Source: UBA5486 sp036744795 (GTDB lineage Bacteria; Bacillota; UBA4882; UBA10575). From it: a stretch of DNA of 24,263 nucleotides. The notes under the pieces were generated by a model that was not told where the DNA came from, did no database searches, and saw only the letters and a list, made by a program, of their open reading frames with translations. Numbering within the stretch: the first letter of the stretch is position 1; each line of letters starts with the position of its first letter. Positions 1 to 7,351 of this stretch are shown here, piece after piece. The stretch lies in contig DAIOHK010000034.1 of the NCBI GenBank assembly GCA_036744795.1, positions 1 to 24,263 on the forward strand. Direction: 5' to 3'. A program made the position numbers and the translations under genes.

Positions 1-66
1 GGGGTAAATTTGTGTGATTCTAGGCGAAAAACAGTAACAGCGCAAATAACTCATTAATATTTATCA

Positions 67-95
67 TTGTAAAAAACTCAATTAAATGCTATACT
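67..95 (+). promoter_or_regulatory. Predicted sigma70-type promoter of the candidate small RNA
   Basis: A TTGTAA -35 box (67-72) and a TATACT -10 box (90-95) are separated by exactly 17 bp. This predicts a transcription start near 102, directly ahead of a run of well-formed hairpins that ends in an intrinsic terminator. No coding sequence lies between promoter and terminator. Seen in sequence; activity is inferred. Confidence 0.6.
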
Positions 96-101
96 AGAAA
101 A

Positions 102-248
102 AATTATAGGCTGGTATCCAGCGAACCAGACCTGCTAAGATTGAGTTTTACAAAAACCTAATCGGAACCAATTGGTCCGAACAGGTATGAAGTATTTAAT
201 TTTTTATTTTAGTAGAGTAGGGCCTTCGCTGGAAGGCTCTTTTTGTTT
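102..248 (+). ncRNA. Candidate structured small RNA or leader RNA, family not recognised
   Basis: A non-coding transcript of about 145 nt is framed by a promoter and an intrinsic terminator. Its predicted elements in order are: a 5-bp hairpin (110-114 with 118-122, loop TAT); a three-way junction closed by ACCTG (130-134) with CAGGT (182-186); within the junction a 10-position hairpin (140-149 with 153-162, one mismatch) and a second hairpin (163-169 with 174-179, one bulged A); a U/A-rich linker; and the terminator hairpin at 219-240. I do not recognise a known riboswitch or sRNA consensus. It could be a free small RNA, or a leader for the transporter gene that starts at 361. No alternative antiterminator pairing with the terminator arm is apparent, which favours a free RNA. 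Confidence 0.5.
219..248 (+). terminator. Intrinsic terminator of the candidate small RNA
   Basis: A 9-bp stem (219-227 with 232-240, one G-T pair) with a GCTG loop is followed by a T-rich run (TTTTGTTT). This is a textbook rho-independent terminator and lies 117 nt upstream of the next start codon. Confidence 0.8.
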
Positions 249-286
249 ATTAACTAAAGAAAATGCTTGATTGGTAAATTTTAAGG

Positions 287-340
287 AAATTGCATAATTA
301 CATTTAGTGGCCAAATTTTAAATTAACCATTATGTAATTT
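287..340. repeat. Inverted repeat, AATTGCATAAT type, upstream of the transporter operon
   Basis: Positions 287-298 can pair with 329-340 over 12 positions, with one G-T wobble and a 30-nt loop. The arms nearly match those of the inverted repeat at 7247-7291. It sits just ahead of the GGGGGAG ribosome binding site at 351-357, so it could be an operator or an mRNA hairpin. The function is unknown. Confidence 0.55.
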
Positions 341-360
341 AAGATACAAAGGGGGAGATT

Positions 361-1872
361 ATGATTAAAAAAAAGCTATTACTTTTCTTATTATTTCTTC
401 TTCTGGTCCTGGTATTATTAGTTTCCGGAAGTCTCTTAATTACAGGGGAAAAGACTTCTGAAGATAAAGTAGTGGTTGTTGTACCACAAGAACCGGATTA
501 TTTGGATCCACATTTGGCTTCGGCAGCCGGTACTTATGAAATGATGTTTAATATTTATGAGGGTTTGGTAAAACCAGCTTCTGATGGAACTATCCGTCCG
601 GCAGTGGCGGAAAAATACACAATCTCCAAAGATGGTCTAACTTATACTTTTTATTTACGGAAGGGAATAAAGTTTCATAATGGGAGAGAGGTAACCACCG
701 ATGATGTTAAATACTCCTTAGACCGCCTAATGGGAACAAATACAGGTACGCCACTTTCCCCTTTCTTTCAAAAGGTAGATACAGTACAAGTACCTGATGA
801 TCAGAGGATAATAATAAAATTAAAAGAGGTCGATGCTTCGCTTTTAAGTAATCTGATAGCAGCAATTATTCCCAAGGATAATCCCAATCCCAATATAAAT
901 CCAATTGGGACAGGGCCTTTTCGTTTTGTAGAATATCGTCCCGGACAACGCGTAATTATGGGAAAATTTGGGGATTATTGGGATCAGGGACTACCCTTAC
1001 TTGATAAAGTGGAGTTTAAAATTTTACCTGACCAGGAGTCGGCTCTGATTGCCCTAAAAACAGGCATGGTAGACATTTATCCGCGTATTGATAATGCTAG
1101 GGTAAAAGAGTTGGGGGAAGAATTTTACTATCTTCAAGGTATGCAGAATTTAGTTCAGGTCATGGCAATGAATATAAAACGTAAACCTTTCAATGATCTC
1201 CGTGTACGTAAAGCCATTAATTATGCTATTGATATTGAAGAGATGATTAAGATGGCGGCGTTTGGTTTTGGTACAAAGCTTGGTTCCGGGATAAGCCCGG
1301 CAATGGTTAAATATTATGAACCTGGGTTAGAGGATAAATACCGGTATAATCCGGAAAAAGCCAAAGAACTGCTGGCTGTGTCCGGTTTCAAGAATGGGTT
1401 TAAGACAACCATTTCAGTACCATCAAATTATCAGTTCCATGTTGATACAGCTCAAATAATTGTGGAACAGTTAAAAAAGGTTGGGATTGAAGCTAAAATT
1501 GAGCTAGTGGAGTGGGCGGTCTGGTTACAAAGGATCTATAAAGGGCGAGATTATGAGATGACCGTTACTGGTTTATCCGGTAAACTTGATCCAATGCCGA
1601 TATTAATCAGGTATACGTCTGATTATCCGAATAACTTTTTTAATTTCAGCAATTCAGAGTTTGATGCTTTGAATAGTCAAGCAGCAGCGGAAAATAATCC
1701 GGATAAACGGTCGGAACTATATAAAAAAGCCCAAAGAATTTTGGCTGAAGAAGCGGCTGCCGTCTTTATTATGGATCCTAATTATACAGTGGCTTTAAAG
1801 AAAAACCTCAGTGGTTATAAAATTTATCCCTTATATATACAAGATATGTCTACGGTACATTATACTAAATAA
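361..1872 (+). CDS. ABC transporter substrate-binding protein, family 5 (peptide/nickel/oligosaccharide type)
   Basis: This 503-residue protein belongs to the DppA/OppA/NikA (SBP_bac_5) family, which captures peptides, nickel chelates or some sugars outside the cytoplasmic membrane. The family signature lies around residues 97-125 (FYLRKGIKFHNGREV followed by DDVKYSLDR). The length is typical. The N-terminus is basic and then a long leucine-rich segment (residues 5-27), so it is exported or membrane-anchored. There is no lipobox cysteine, unlike most Gram-positive binding proteins. The ATG has a GGGGGAG site five or so bases upstream. Two permease genes of the same family follow, which supports the role. 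The substrate cannot be read from the sequence; a peptide is the default guess, but family-5 systems in saccharolytic anaerobes also carry oligosaccharides. Confidence 0.88.
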   Translation: MIKKKLLLFLLFLLLVLVLLVSGSLLITGEKTSEDKVVVVVPQEPDYLDPHLASAAGTYEMMFNIYEGLVKPASDGTIRPAVAEKYTISKDGLTYTFYLRKGIKFHNGREVTTDDVKYSLDRLMGTNTGTPLSPFFQKVDTVQVPDDQRIIIKLKEVDASLLSNLIAAIIPKDNPNPNINPIGTGPFRFVEYRPGQRVIMGKFGDYWDQGLPLLDKVEFKILPDQESALIALKTGMVDIYPRIDNARVKELGEEFYYLQGMQNLVQVMAMNIKRKPFNDLRVRKAINYAIDIEEMIKMAAFGFGTKLGSGISPAMVKYYEPGLEDKYRYNPEKAKELLAVSGFKNGFKTTISVPSNYQFHVDTAQIIVEQLKKVGIEAKIELVEWAVWLQRIYKGRDYEMTVTGLSGKLDPMPILIRYTSDYPNNFFNFSNSEFDALNSQAAAENNPDKRSELYKKAQRILAEEAAAVFIMDPNYTVALKKNLSGYKIYPLYIQDMSTVHYTK

Positions 1873-1889
1873 AGTAAATGGTGACTGTC

Positions 1890-2840
1890 ATGAGGTATTT
1901 ACCCGGGAAACTATTGTCTTTCATCTTTACAATATGGTTGGTTTCGCTCATAACCTTTGTCGTATTTCAGATTATTCCCGGAAATCCAGCTCAAATTATT
2001 CTGGGGGCGGAGGCTGAACCAGAACAAGTCGCGGCTTTGGAAAAAGGACTTGGTCTGGACCAACCTTTATCTAAACGTTATCTCAGTTGGCTGAAAGGGT
2101 TATGGAGTGGCGAGTTAGGGAGTTCCCTCCGTTTTTCCCAGCCGGTTAGGGGTCTGCTGGCGGGTAGTTTGCAAGTGACACTGCCGATGGCCGGGATGGC
2201 TTTAGGAATAATTATTTTCCTCGGTATTCCGCTCGGGATATATACAGGAAGATATGATCGGCATAAGCGGGGTTTTATCCTAGCCAGTTTAGTACGGTTG
2301 GGTATGGCGATACCTTCCTTTTGGTTGGGGATCTTATTGATGCTTGCTTTTGCCCGCCTGATTAAGTGCTTTGCCCCGGGAGCTTTTGTCCCCTGGGATG
2401 AAAACTGGATAGGGGCTTTTTCTTCTTTATTTCCACCGGCTTTGGCAATTGCTCTGCCAAAAGTTGCTGTACTTGCTCGTTATGTCCGGACTGCTTTTTT
2501 AGAAGAGAAAAAAGCTGATTATATTCGAACTGCTTATGCTAAAGGAGTGAGGAAGAAAACTGTTATTTACAAACACTTATTAAAAAACATCCTTATTTCC
2601 ATCACAACTGTAATTGGTCTGCTCCTAACTGATGTGTTGGGAGGGAGCATAATTATAGAAAATGTTTTTGCCTTACCCGGGGTCGGAAGGTTATTAGTTT
2701 CGGCAATCAGCTACAGAGATTTTCCATTGTTACAAGGGATTGCTCTTTATCTGGCAGGAGTGGTGGTACTTATTAATTTTATGGTGGATCTTTCTTACAG
2801 TATTTTGGATCCTAGGGTTCATATTCACCAAGAATGCTGA
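1890..2840 (+). CDS. ABC transporter permease, DppB/OppB type
   Basis: This is an inner-membrane channel subunit of about 316 residues. It has an N-terminal membrane segment (LSFIFTIWLVSLITFVVFQ), the conserved start of the DppB family, and about six hydrophobic segments. The cytoplasmic EAA-type loop that docks the ATPase lies around residues 205-231 (EEKKADYIRTAYAKG). Two starts are possible, ATG at 1878 and ATG at 1890. I chose 1890 because GGTGA at 1880-1884 sits five bases before it, matching GGTGA sites elsewhere in the window, and because family members usually begin with a short MxRYL-like sequence. It starts 17 nt after the binding protein gene and pairs with the DppC-type gene downstream. 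Confidence 0.88.
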   Translation: MRYLPGKLLSFIFTIWLVSLITFVVFQIIPGNPAQIILGAEAEPEQVAALEKGLGLDQPLSKRYLSWLKGLWSGELGSSLRFSQPVRGLLAGSLQVTLPMAGMALGIIIFLGIPLGIYTGRYDRHKRGFILASLVRLGMAIPSFWLGILLMLAFARLIKCFAPGAFVPWDENWIGAFSSLFPPALAIALPKVAVLARYVRTAFLEEKKADYIRTAYAKGVRKKTVIYKHLLKNILISITTVIGLLLTDVLGGSIIIENVFALPGVGRLLVSAISYRDFPLLQGIALYLAGVVVLINFMVDLSYSILDPRVHIHQEC

Positions 2841-3055
2841 ATGAAGAAATCCAATTTTTAGCTGAAACAACATTCTGACCAGGCTGGGTGGAATATCAAT
2901 ACGGGTACGAGTTTCGAGCAGCATTTTCTAAGTGGATGAACAAAGCAGGGGAAAAAATCACTTTCGGTGAGAATCAAACTTTTAAAAACTTGTAGTCATT
3001 TGAGGAAAAGTATTGAGCCAGAGAAGTATGCAATTATTTAAATTTAGGTGAGACC
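2841..3055 (+). other. Spacer between the two permease genes with no supported gene
   Basis: DppB- and DppC-type genes usually abut or overlap, so 215 bp between them is unusual. One frame reads open from 2840 to about 2996 except for a single TGA (2876-2878), but it has no convincing start or Shine-Dalgarno site and matches nothing I recognise. The spacer may be gene remnant or leader sequence. An ATGCAATTAT word at 3028-3037 recurs at 6066-6075. Confidence 0.4.
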
Positions 3056-3865
3056 ATGAAAACAAAAATAAGCATAAACCTAATTTTGGGCTGTATTATT
3101 CTAGCTTTTTTTCTCTCTAGTATGTTTATTAGTTTCTTCTACACTCCTTATGATGTTAATCAGATGCGAAGTGAGGATCGTTTTCATCCTCCTGGGGGTC
3201 GTTATCTTTTAGGTACAGATAATTTTGGTCGTGATATTTTGAGCCGGATTATGAAAGGGACTCAGACTGCTTTTTTTGTAGGAACGTTTTCTTTAGGTAT
3301 TGGGATGTTGATTGGAGTTATTTTAGGAGCTTTAAGCGGTTATTTTGGAGGTTGGTTTGATCGGGTTATTATGAAAATTAACGAAACCTTACAGGCCTTC
3401 CCGGGGATTCTATTAGCCTTAATGATTGTTGCAGTATTCGGCCCGGGAACCATTAATACGATTGTTGCATTATCTATTACCGCTGTTCCGGGCTTTATAA
3501 GGATTACGCGGAGTGGATTTTTACAATTCAAGGAATATAATTTTGTGGAAGCTGCCAAAGCATTGGGGTTTAGCGTGTGGAGAATTATGTTTAGACATAT
3601 TCTTCCTAACCTCTTTCCGACTTTAATAGTTGCAGCTTCTAATGGATTTGCCGGTGCTTTACTAGCGGAGGCGGGTTTAAGTTATCTGGGTCTAGGCGTT
3701 CAACCCCCTGATCCAAGCTGGGGTAGAATGTTACATGAGGCCCAGAATTATCTTTTTAGGGCTCCCTGGTACAGTTTGACACCAGGTTTTGCTTTGCTTT
3801 TGTTGATTTTGGGTTTTAATCTTTTAAGTGACGGGATCCGGGACTTGATTGATCCTAGAAAGTAA
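3056..3865 (+). CDS. ABC transporter permease, DppC/OppC type
   Basis: This 269-residue inner-membrane subunit is the partner of the DppB-type permease. It has an N-terminal membrane segment, then the family hallmark HPPGGRYLLGTDNFGRDILSR, then a membrane domain. The EAA loop begins near residue 165 (EAAKALGFSVWRIMFRHILPN), and the conserved LSYLGLGVQPPDPSWG stretch follows. The ATG at 3056 is preceded by AGGTGAGACC. No ABC ATPase gene follows; the next gene on this strand is an unrelated ABC exporter beyond two terminator-like hairpins. The ATPases must therefore be encoded elsewhere or be shared with another system. Confidence 0.9.
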   Translation: MKTKISINLILGCIILAFFLSSMFISFFYTPYDVNQMRSEDRFHPPGGRYLLGTDNFGRDILSRIMKGTQTAFFVGTFSLGIGMLIGVILGALSGYFGGWFDRVIMKINETLQAFPGILLALMIVAVFGPGTINTIVALSITAVPGFIRITRSGFLQFKEYNFVEAAKALGFSVWRIMFRHILPNLFPTLIVAASNGFAGALLAEAGLSYLGLGVQPPDPSWGRMLHEAQNYLFRAPWYSLTPGFALLLLILGFNLLSDGIRDLIDPRK

Positions 3866-3991
3866 TAATAAACAATAGATTATCCAAGAAGTCGCTTATA
3901 ATTTTAAATGACCTTCTTAGGTAATTATCAATCCCCTAGTAAAATGAAGATTGATTGTTTAGGTATAAAAACTTGTTAAACATATAATAAC

Positions 3992-4014
3992 AACTGGGAG
4001 TATTCCCAGTTTTA
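3992..4014 (+). terminator. Terminator-like hairpin after the importer genes
   Basis: A perfect 8-bp stem, AACTGGGA (3992-3999) with TCCCAGTT (4004-4011), has a GTAT loop and is followed by only a short T run. It lies about 125 nt after the permease stop codon. Probably a weak intrinsic terminator. Confidence 0.5.
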
Positions 4015-4035
4015 TCATATTGTAGATTGACAGTG

Positions 4036-4080
4036 AGATTAAACTACCATAAAATTAAAAGTATTGTTTAATCTTTTTTT
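4036..4080 (+). terminator. Second terminator-like hairpin in the 3866-4238 spacer
   Basis: A perfect 9-bp stem, AGATTAAAC (4036-4044) with GTTTAATCT (4066-4074), runs into seven or more T residues. Inside it, TAC and GTA can extend the pairing. An outer TGTAG/CTACA pair (4021-4025, 4081-4085) could also form. The stem is AT-rich with a long loop, so strength is uncertain. The rest of 3866-4238 holds no gene that I can see. Confidence 0.5.
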
Positions 4081-4238
4081 CTACATACATCTAAGGAAGT
4101 ATATAATTTAGTGATTTAAGTTTTGACCAAAAAATTAATACCAATTGCTCATATTGATAAATGGATGTCTAAGGTGCCTTTTCCTAACATTAAGTATTAA
4201 TAGACTATCTATGTCATACCAGGAGAGGATGAACTGAT

Positions 4239-5960
4239 TTGATTAAACGGTTTGTGAAATATTATCGACCTCATATAGGATTGTTTATCATTGATTTAGT
4301 CTGTGCATTTGTCTTATCTGGCTTGGATCTGGTTTTCCCGACGATTCTCCGGAAGATTATTGATCAATTACTACCAGCAGGGGAACTTAATCGTATTCTA
4401 ATGGCTGGAGTAATTTTATTGCTGATTAATGTAGTAAAAATGGTTTTAGAATATATTGTAACTTTCTGGGGGCATGTTTTAGGACTTAGGATGGAGTATA
4501 ATATGCGTAAAGAGTTATTTACCCATCTTCATAAACTATCCTTTAATTTTTTTGATAATACAAAAACCGGTTATTTAATGTCCAGAGTAGTAAATGACCT
4601 GGGAGAGATTTCCGAACTGGCTCACCATGGTCCGGAGGATATCTTTATATCCATAGTGATGATTACCGGGTCGGTTTTTATTCTCATTTCATACAATTGG
4701 AAACTTGCTCTTTTAACTTTTGTAATGGTTCCTTTAATGGTTGTTTTTGCCTATAAATATAATAGTAAGATGCATAAAGCTTTCCGGATGATTAGAGAGA
4801 AGATTGCTGAGATTAATGCCCGGGTGGAGGAGAGTATCGCTGGGGTACGGGTGGTAAAATCATTTAATAATGAAGATTTAGAAGCCAAAAAGATTGACGA
4901 GGCCAATAAAGAATTGCTCCGTTCCAGAGAGTATTCCTTACGGACGATGGGAGAGTTTTTCTCCGGTATTAACTTTCTCACTGGCTCGATAAATACTTTT
5001 GTTCTTATTTCTGCTGCGGTTTTTGTCTATCGCGGGGAGCTGACTATCGGTGAATTAGTAGGTTTTTTGTTTTATATTAATCTATTTTTGAACCCAGTCC
5101 GCAGACTACTTAATTTTACAGAGGCTTTTCAGCGGGGAATGGCTGGTTTCAGGAGGTTTACTGAGATTTTAGATCTTCAGCCGGAAATTTCTGATAAACC
5201 GGATGCGATTGTTTTATCGGATGTCAAGGGTGATATAGATTTCAAGAATGTTACCTTTAGTTATAACGAGCGAAAAACGGTTCTTAGTAATATTAATTTT
5301 ACAGTTAAAGCTGGAGAAACAGTTGCCTTAGTTGGTCCCTCAGGTGCCGGTAAAACTACGATTTGCAATTTGATTCCTCGTTTTTACGAGATTGATAGAG
5401 GGCGGATAGCAATTGATGGGATTGATAATAAGAATATTACTTTAAAATCGTTACGAGATAAGATCGGCCTTGTTCAGCAGGATGTTTTCCTGTTTTCTGG
5501 GACAATCAGGGAGAATATCATCTACGGGCGTTTAGATGCGACCGAGGAAGAGATGGTAGAGGCGGCAAAGGATGCCAATGCCCATCAATTTATCATGGAA
5601 CTTCCTCAGGGTTATGATACAGTCATTGGCGAGCGGGGGATTAAGCTTTCCGGTGGACAAAAACAGCGGATCTCAATTGCCCGGATGTTTTTAAAGAATC
5701 CACCCATTTTAATACTTGATGAGGCTACTTCTTCTTTAGATAATGAGAGTGAACGGATTATCCAGGATTCGATTAAAAAACTTTCATTTGGCCGGACTAC
5801 ATTTATTATTGCTCACCGCTTGACTACGATAAGGAATGCTGACACCATATTAGTTTTAACCGATAATGGGATTGAAGAACAGGGAACTCATCAAGAATTA
5901 CTGGCGAAGAACGGCGTTTATGCCGGACTCTATAAAAATCAATTTGGAGATGAAGAATAA
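4239..5960 (+). CDS. Half-size ABC exporter (fused membrane domain and ATPase, MsbA/BmrA-like)
   Basis: This 573-residue exporter would dimerise to pump lipids, drugs or peptides out of the cytoplasm using ATP. Residues 1 to about 300 form a six-segment ABC transmembrane domain. The nucleotide-binding domain has Walker A GPSGAGKTT (366-374), Q-loop Q413/Q414, signature LSGGQ (470-474), Walker B ILILDE (D494, E495) and H-loop H526, so it looks fully active. Length is normal for the family. The start is TTG at 4239, with AGGAGAGG at 4221-4228 ahead of it; an ATG at 4229 hits a stop after two codons. It appears monocistronic, ending in a strong terminator. The substrate cannot be predicted. Confidence 0.92.
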   Translation: MIKRFVKYYRPHIGLFIIDLVCAFVLSGLDLVFPTILRKIIDQLLPAGELNRILMAGVILLLINVVKMVLEYIVTFWGHVLGLRMEYNMRKELFTHLHKLSFNFFDNTKTGYLMSRVVNDLGEISELAHHGPEDIFISIVMITGSVFILISYNWKLALLTFVMVPLMVVFAYKYNSKMHKAFRMIREKIAEINARVEESIAGVRVVKSFNNEDLEAKKIDEANKELLRSREYSLRTMGEFFSGINFLTGSINTFVLISAAVFVYRGELTIGELVGFLFYINLFLNPVRRLLNFTEAFQRGMAGFRRFTEILDLQPEISDKPDAIVLSDVKGDIDFKNVTFSYNERKTVLSNINFTVKAGETVALVGPSGAGKTTICNLIPRFYEIDRGRIAIDGIDNKNITLKSLRDKIGLVQQDVFLFSGTIRENIIYGRLDATEEEMVEAAKDANAHQFIMELPQGYDTVIGERGIKLSGGQKQRISIARMFLKNPPILILDEATSSLDNESERIIQDSIKKLSFGRTTFIIAHRLTTIRNADTILVLTDNGIEEQGTHQELLAKNGVYAGLYKNQFGDEE

Positions 5961-6012
5961 AAAATTAAAAACTGATCTACTTTTATTTAGTTGTGATATC
6001 AATGTGATGCAA

Positions 6013-6048
6013 AAATAAAATGAGGGTTTTTTAACCCTCATTTTATTT
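6013..6048. terminator. Strong bidirectional intrinsic terminator
   Basis: A perfect 16-bp stem (6013-6028 with 6033-6048) with a TTTT loop has a GAGGGTT core, flanked by A-rich and T-rich arms that supply U runs on both strands. It closes the ABC exporter transcript. Confidence 0.88.
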
Positions 6049-6112
6049 CCCAAAAAAGGGGAATAATGCAATTATGTAGAAACCTACTATATTACCTTTT
6101 GGAGGGAGACCA

Positions 6113-7240
6113 TTGAAACAAGGAGAAAAAATATTTTTCCTTCTTTGTTCTCCTTTCATCATAAGTTGTGTGGCAAAAGCTAATGTTAAGGAGGACTGGA
6201 GGATAAATCCTGTCGATTTTAAGATTAAATGGAAAGAGGAACAGATTTCTTATACTCTAGGTGGAGGGGGCGGCTATTATTTACCAGATTTCCGTTGGAC
6301 TTCAACTTTTAGATGGAAGAGTCCTACCAGCACTAACCAGCCGGCATATTTTAAAACAAGTTTACGAAGACGAATTATAGATGATTGGTGGGTAAATGCT
6401 GAAGGAAAGTATTCTCTGGCTCCTACTTGTGATTATCGCTGGGCTGAATTGAAACTGGAGAAAACTTTAGCTAAACCTTGGTCGTTTCATACCCGAGGCT
6501 CTGGTGAATGGAGACGGGTAGTTATAGGTTCTACACTGGAAAATTATGATTTAACTATGATTTCAGCCGGCTTACGTTGGCGGCCATGGAAAGACAGCTT
6601 GTGGAAGGGAGAAATTGCTTTAGAAAACAAAATCTATGAGACCCCCTCCAAATCATCACAGAAAATTGCTATCCGGAATGAACTGGCTTACAGACTCAAT
6701 ACTCATAATTGGAAATATATAATTGCTGAGAGTGCCAGAGAGTATCCTTGTAATCCTTGGATTAATTATTGGTATAAATCCCGCCGTTTAGAATGGAGTT
6801 GGAAGTTAAACCCGTATACAATTCTGACAAATAAATGCGGTTGGAACCGACGGATCTCAGGTGATGGTAAAGAAAACGGTAAACTTGATTTAACCGGAAT
6901 CCTTGACCATTCTCTTTCGCAAAAGAATATGGTAAGTTTGATGCTGAATGCGACAAAAGTAACTGCTTTTTACGAGCCATTATCTGAAGAGATGGAGCAA
7001 GAATCATTTCCATTTTCTAATCTTCGTTGTGGAATCAGATGGGTGAAAACTATATATCCTTACTCTTTCCGGAGCGATATTTTTGGGGTGAAAAAGAATG
7101 ACTCTTGGGAATTAAGATGTATGCTAAAAGTGCAGGTGGAAACGGATAAAATAAGATGGGTGTTTGGATTATCACCATGGGGAGGGTTTTTTCCTACAGA
7201 TGAAAAAGGGTTTTGGTTGGAAGCAAAATATTATCTATAA
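6113..7240 (+). CDS. Exported tryptophan-rich protein, probable outer-membrane beta-barrel
   Basis: I do not recognise a named family. The 375-residue protein begins with a basic, hydrophobic signal peptide (KIFFLLCSPFIISCVAKA); ISC could be a lipobox, but ordinary cleavage after AKA is equally plausible. The rest has no long hydrophobic helix. Instead it shows alternating polar and aromatic residues in short stretches separated by charged turns, the pattern of an antiparallel transmembrane barrel. About 23 residues are tryptophan (roughly 6 percent), many in RW or W-x-W contexts. The C-terminus is FWLEAKYYL, resembling a terminal barrel strand though not ending in F/W/Y. Translation starts at TTG 6113 with GGAGG at 6101-6105. 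It lies alone between a terminator and an inverted repeat. A role in outer-membrane permeability is inferred. Confidence 0.6.
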   Translation: MKQGEKIFFLLCSPFIISCVAKANVKEDWRINPVDFKIKWKEEQISYTLGGGGGYYLPDFRWTSTFRWKSPTSTNQPAYFKTSLRRRIIDDWWVNAEGKYSLAPTCDYRWAELKLEKTLAKPWSFHTRGSGEWRRVVIGSTLENYDLTMISAGLRWRPWKDSLWKGEIALENKIYETPSKSSQKIAIRNELAYRLNTHNWKYIIAESAREYPCNPWINYWYKSRRLEWSWKLNPYTILTNKCGWNRRISGDGKENGKLDLTGILDHSLSQKNMVSLMLNATKVTAFYEPLSEEMEQESFPFSNLRCGIRWVKTIYPYSFRSDIFGVKKNDSWELRCMLKVQVETDKIRWVFGLSPWGGFFPTDEKGFWLEAKYYL

Positions 7241-7246
7241 GTTAAA

Positions 7247-7291
7247 GAATTGCATAATTTTGAATGGATCCCAAAGGTAATTATGCAATTC
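7247..7291. repeat. Perfect 13-bp inverted repeat between the barrel gene and the AmmeMemo operon
   Basis: GAATTGCATAATT (7247-7259) is the exact reverse complement of AATTATGCAATTC (7279-7291), with a 19-nt loop. There is no T run, so it is not a classical terminator. The arms match those at 287-340. It could be an operator for the operon that starts at 7352, an mRNA-stabilising hairpin, or a small dispersed repeat. Confidence 0.65.
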
Positions 7292-7351
7292 CCTCAATTA
7301 TTAATTTGGGGTGAAAAATAATTCCCATTACCGGGATTAAGGAGGATATTA

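Noticed and set aside
102..248. Known riboswitch, T-box or SRP RNA
   Set aside because: I looked for the core motifs of common classes (TPP, SAM, cobalamin, c-di-GMP, purine, guanidine, T-box) and of SRP RNA and found none, so I left the class open.
2889..2996. Possible 36-residue peptide from GTG 2889 in the permease spacer
   Set aside because: It has no convincing Shine-Dalgarno site, no known similarity, and the frame is open by length alone; kept only as a possible remnant.
7247..7291. Terminator of the barrel gene at 6113
   Set aside because: The stem is perfect but AT-rich, the loop is 19 nt and no T run follows, so an ordinary intrinsic terminator is not supported.
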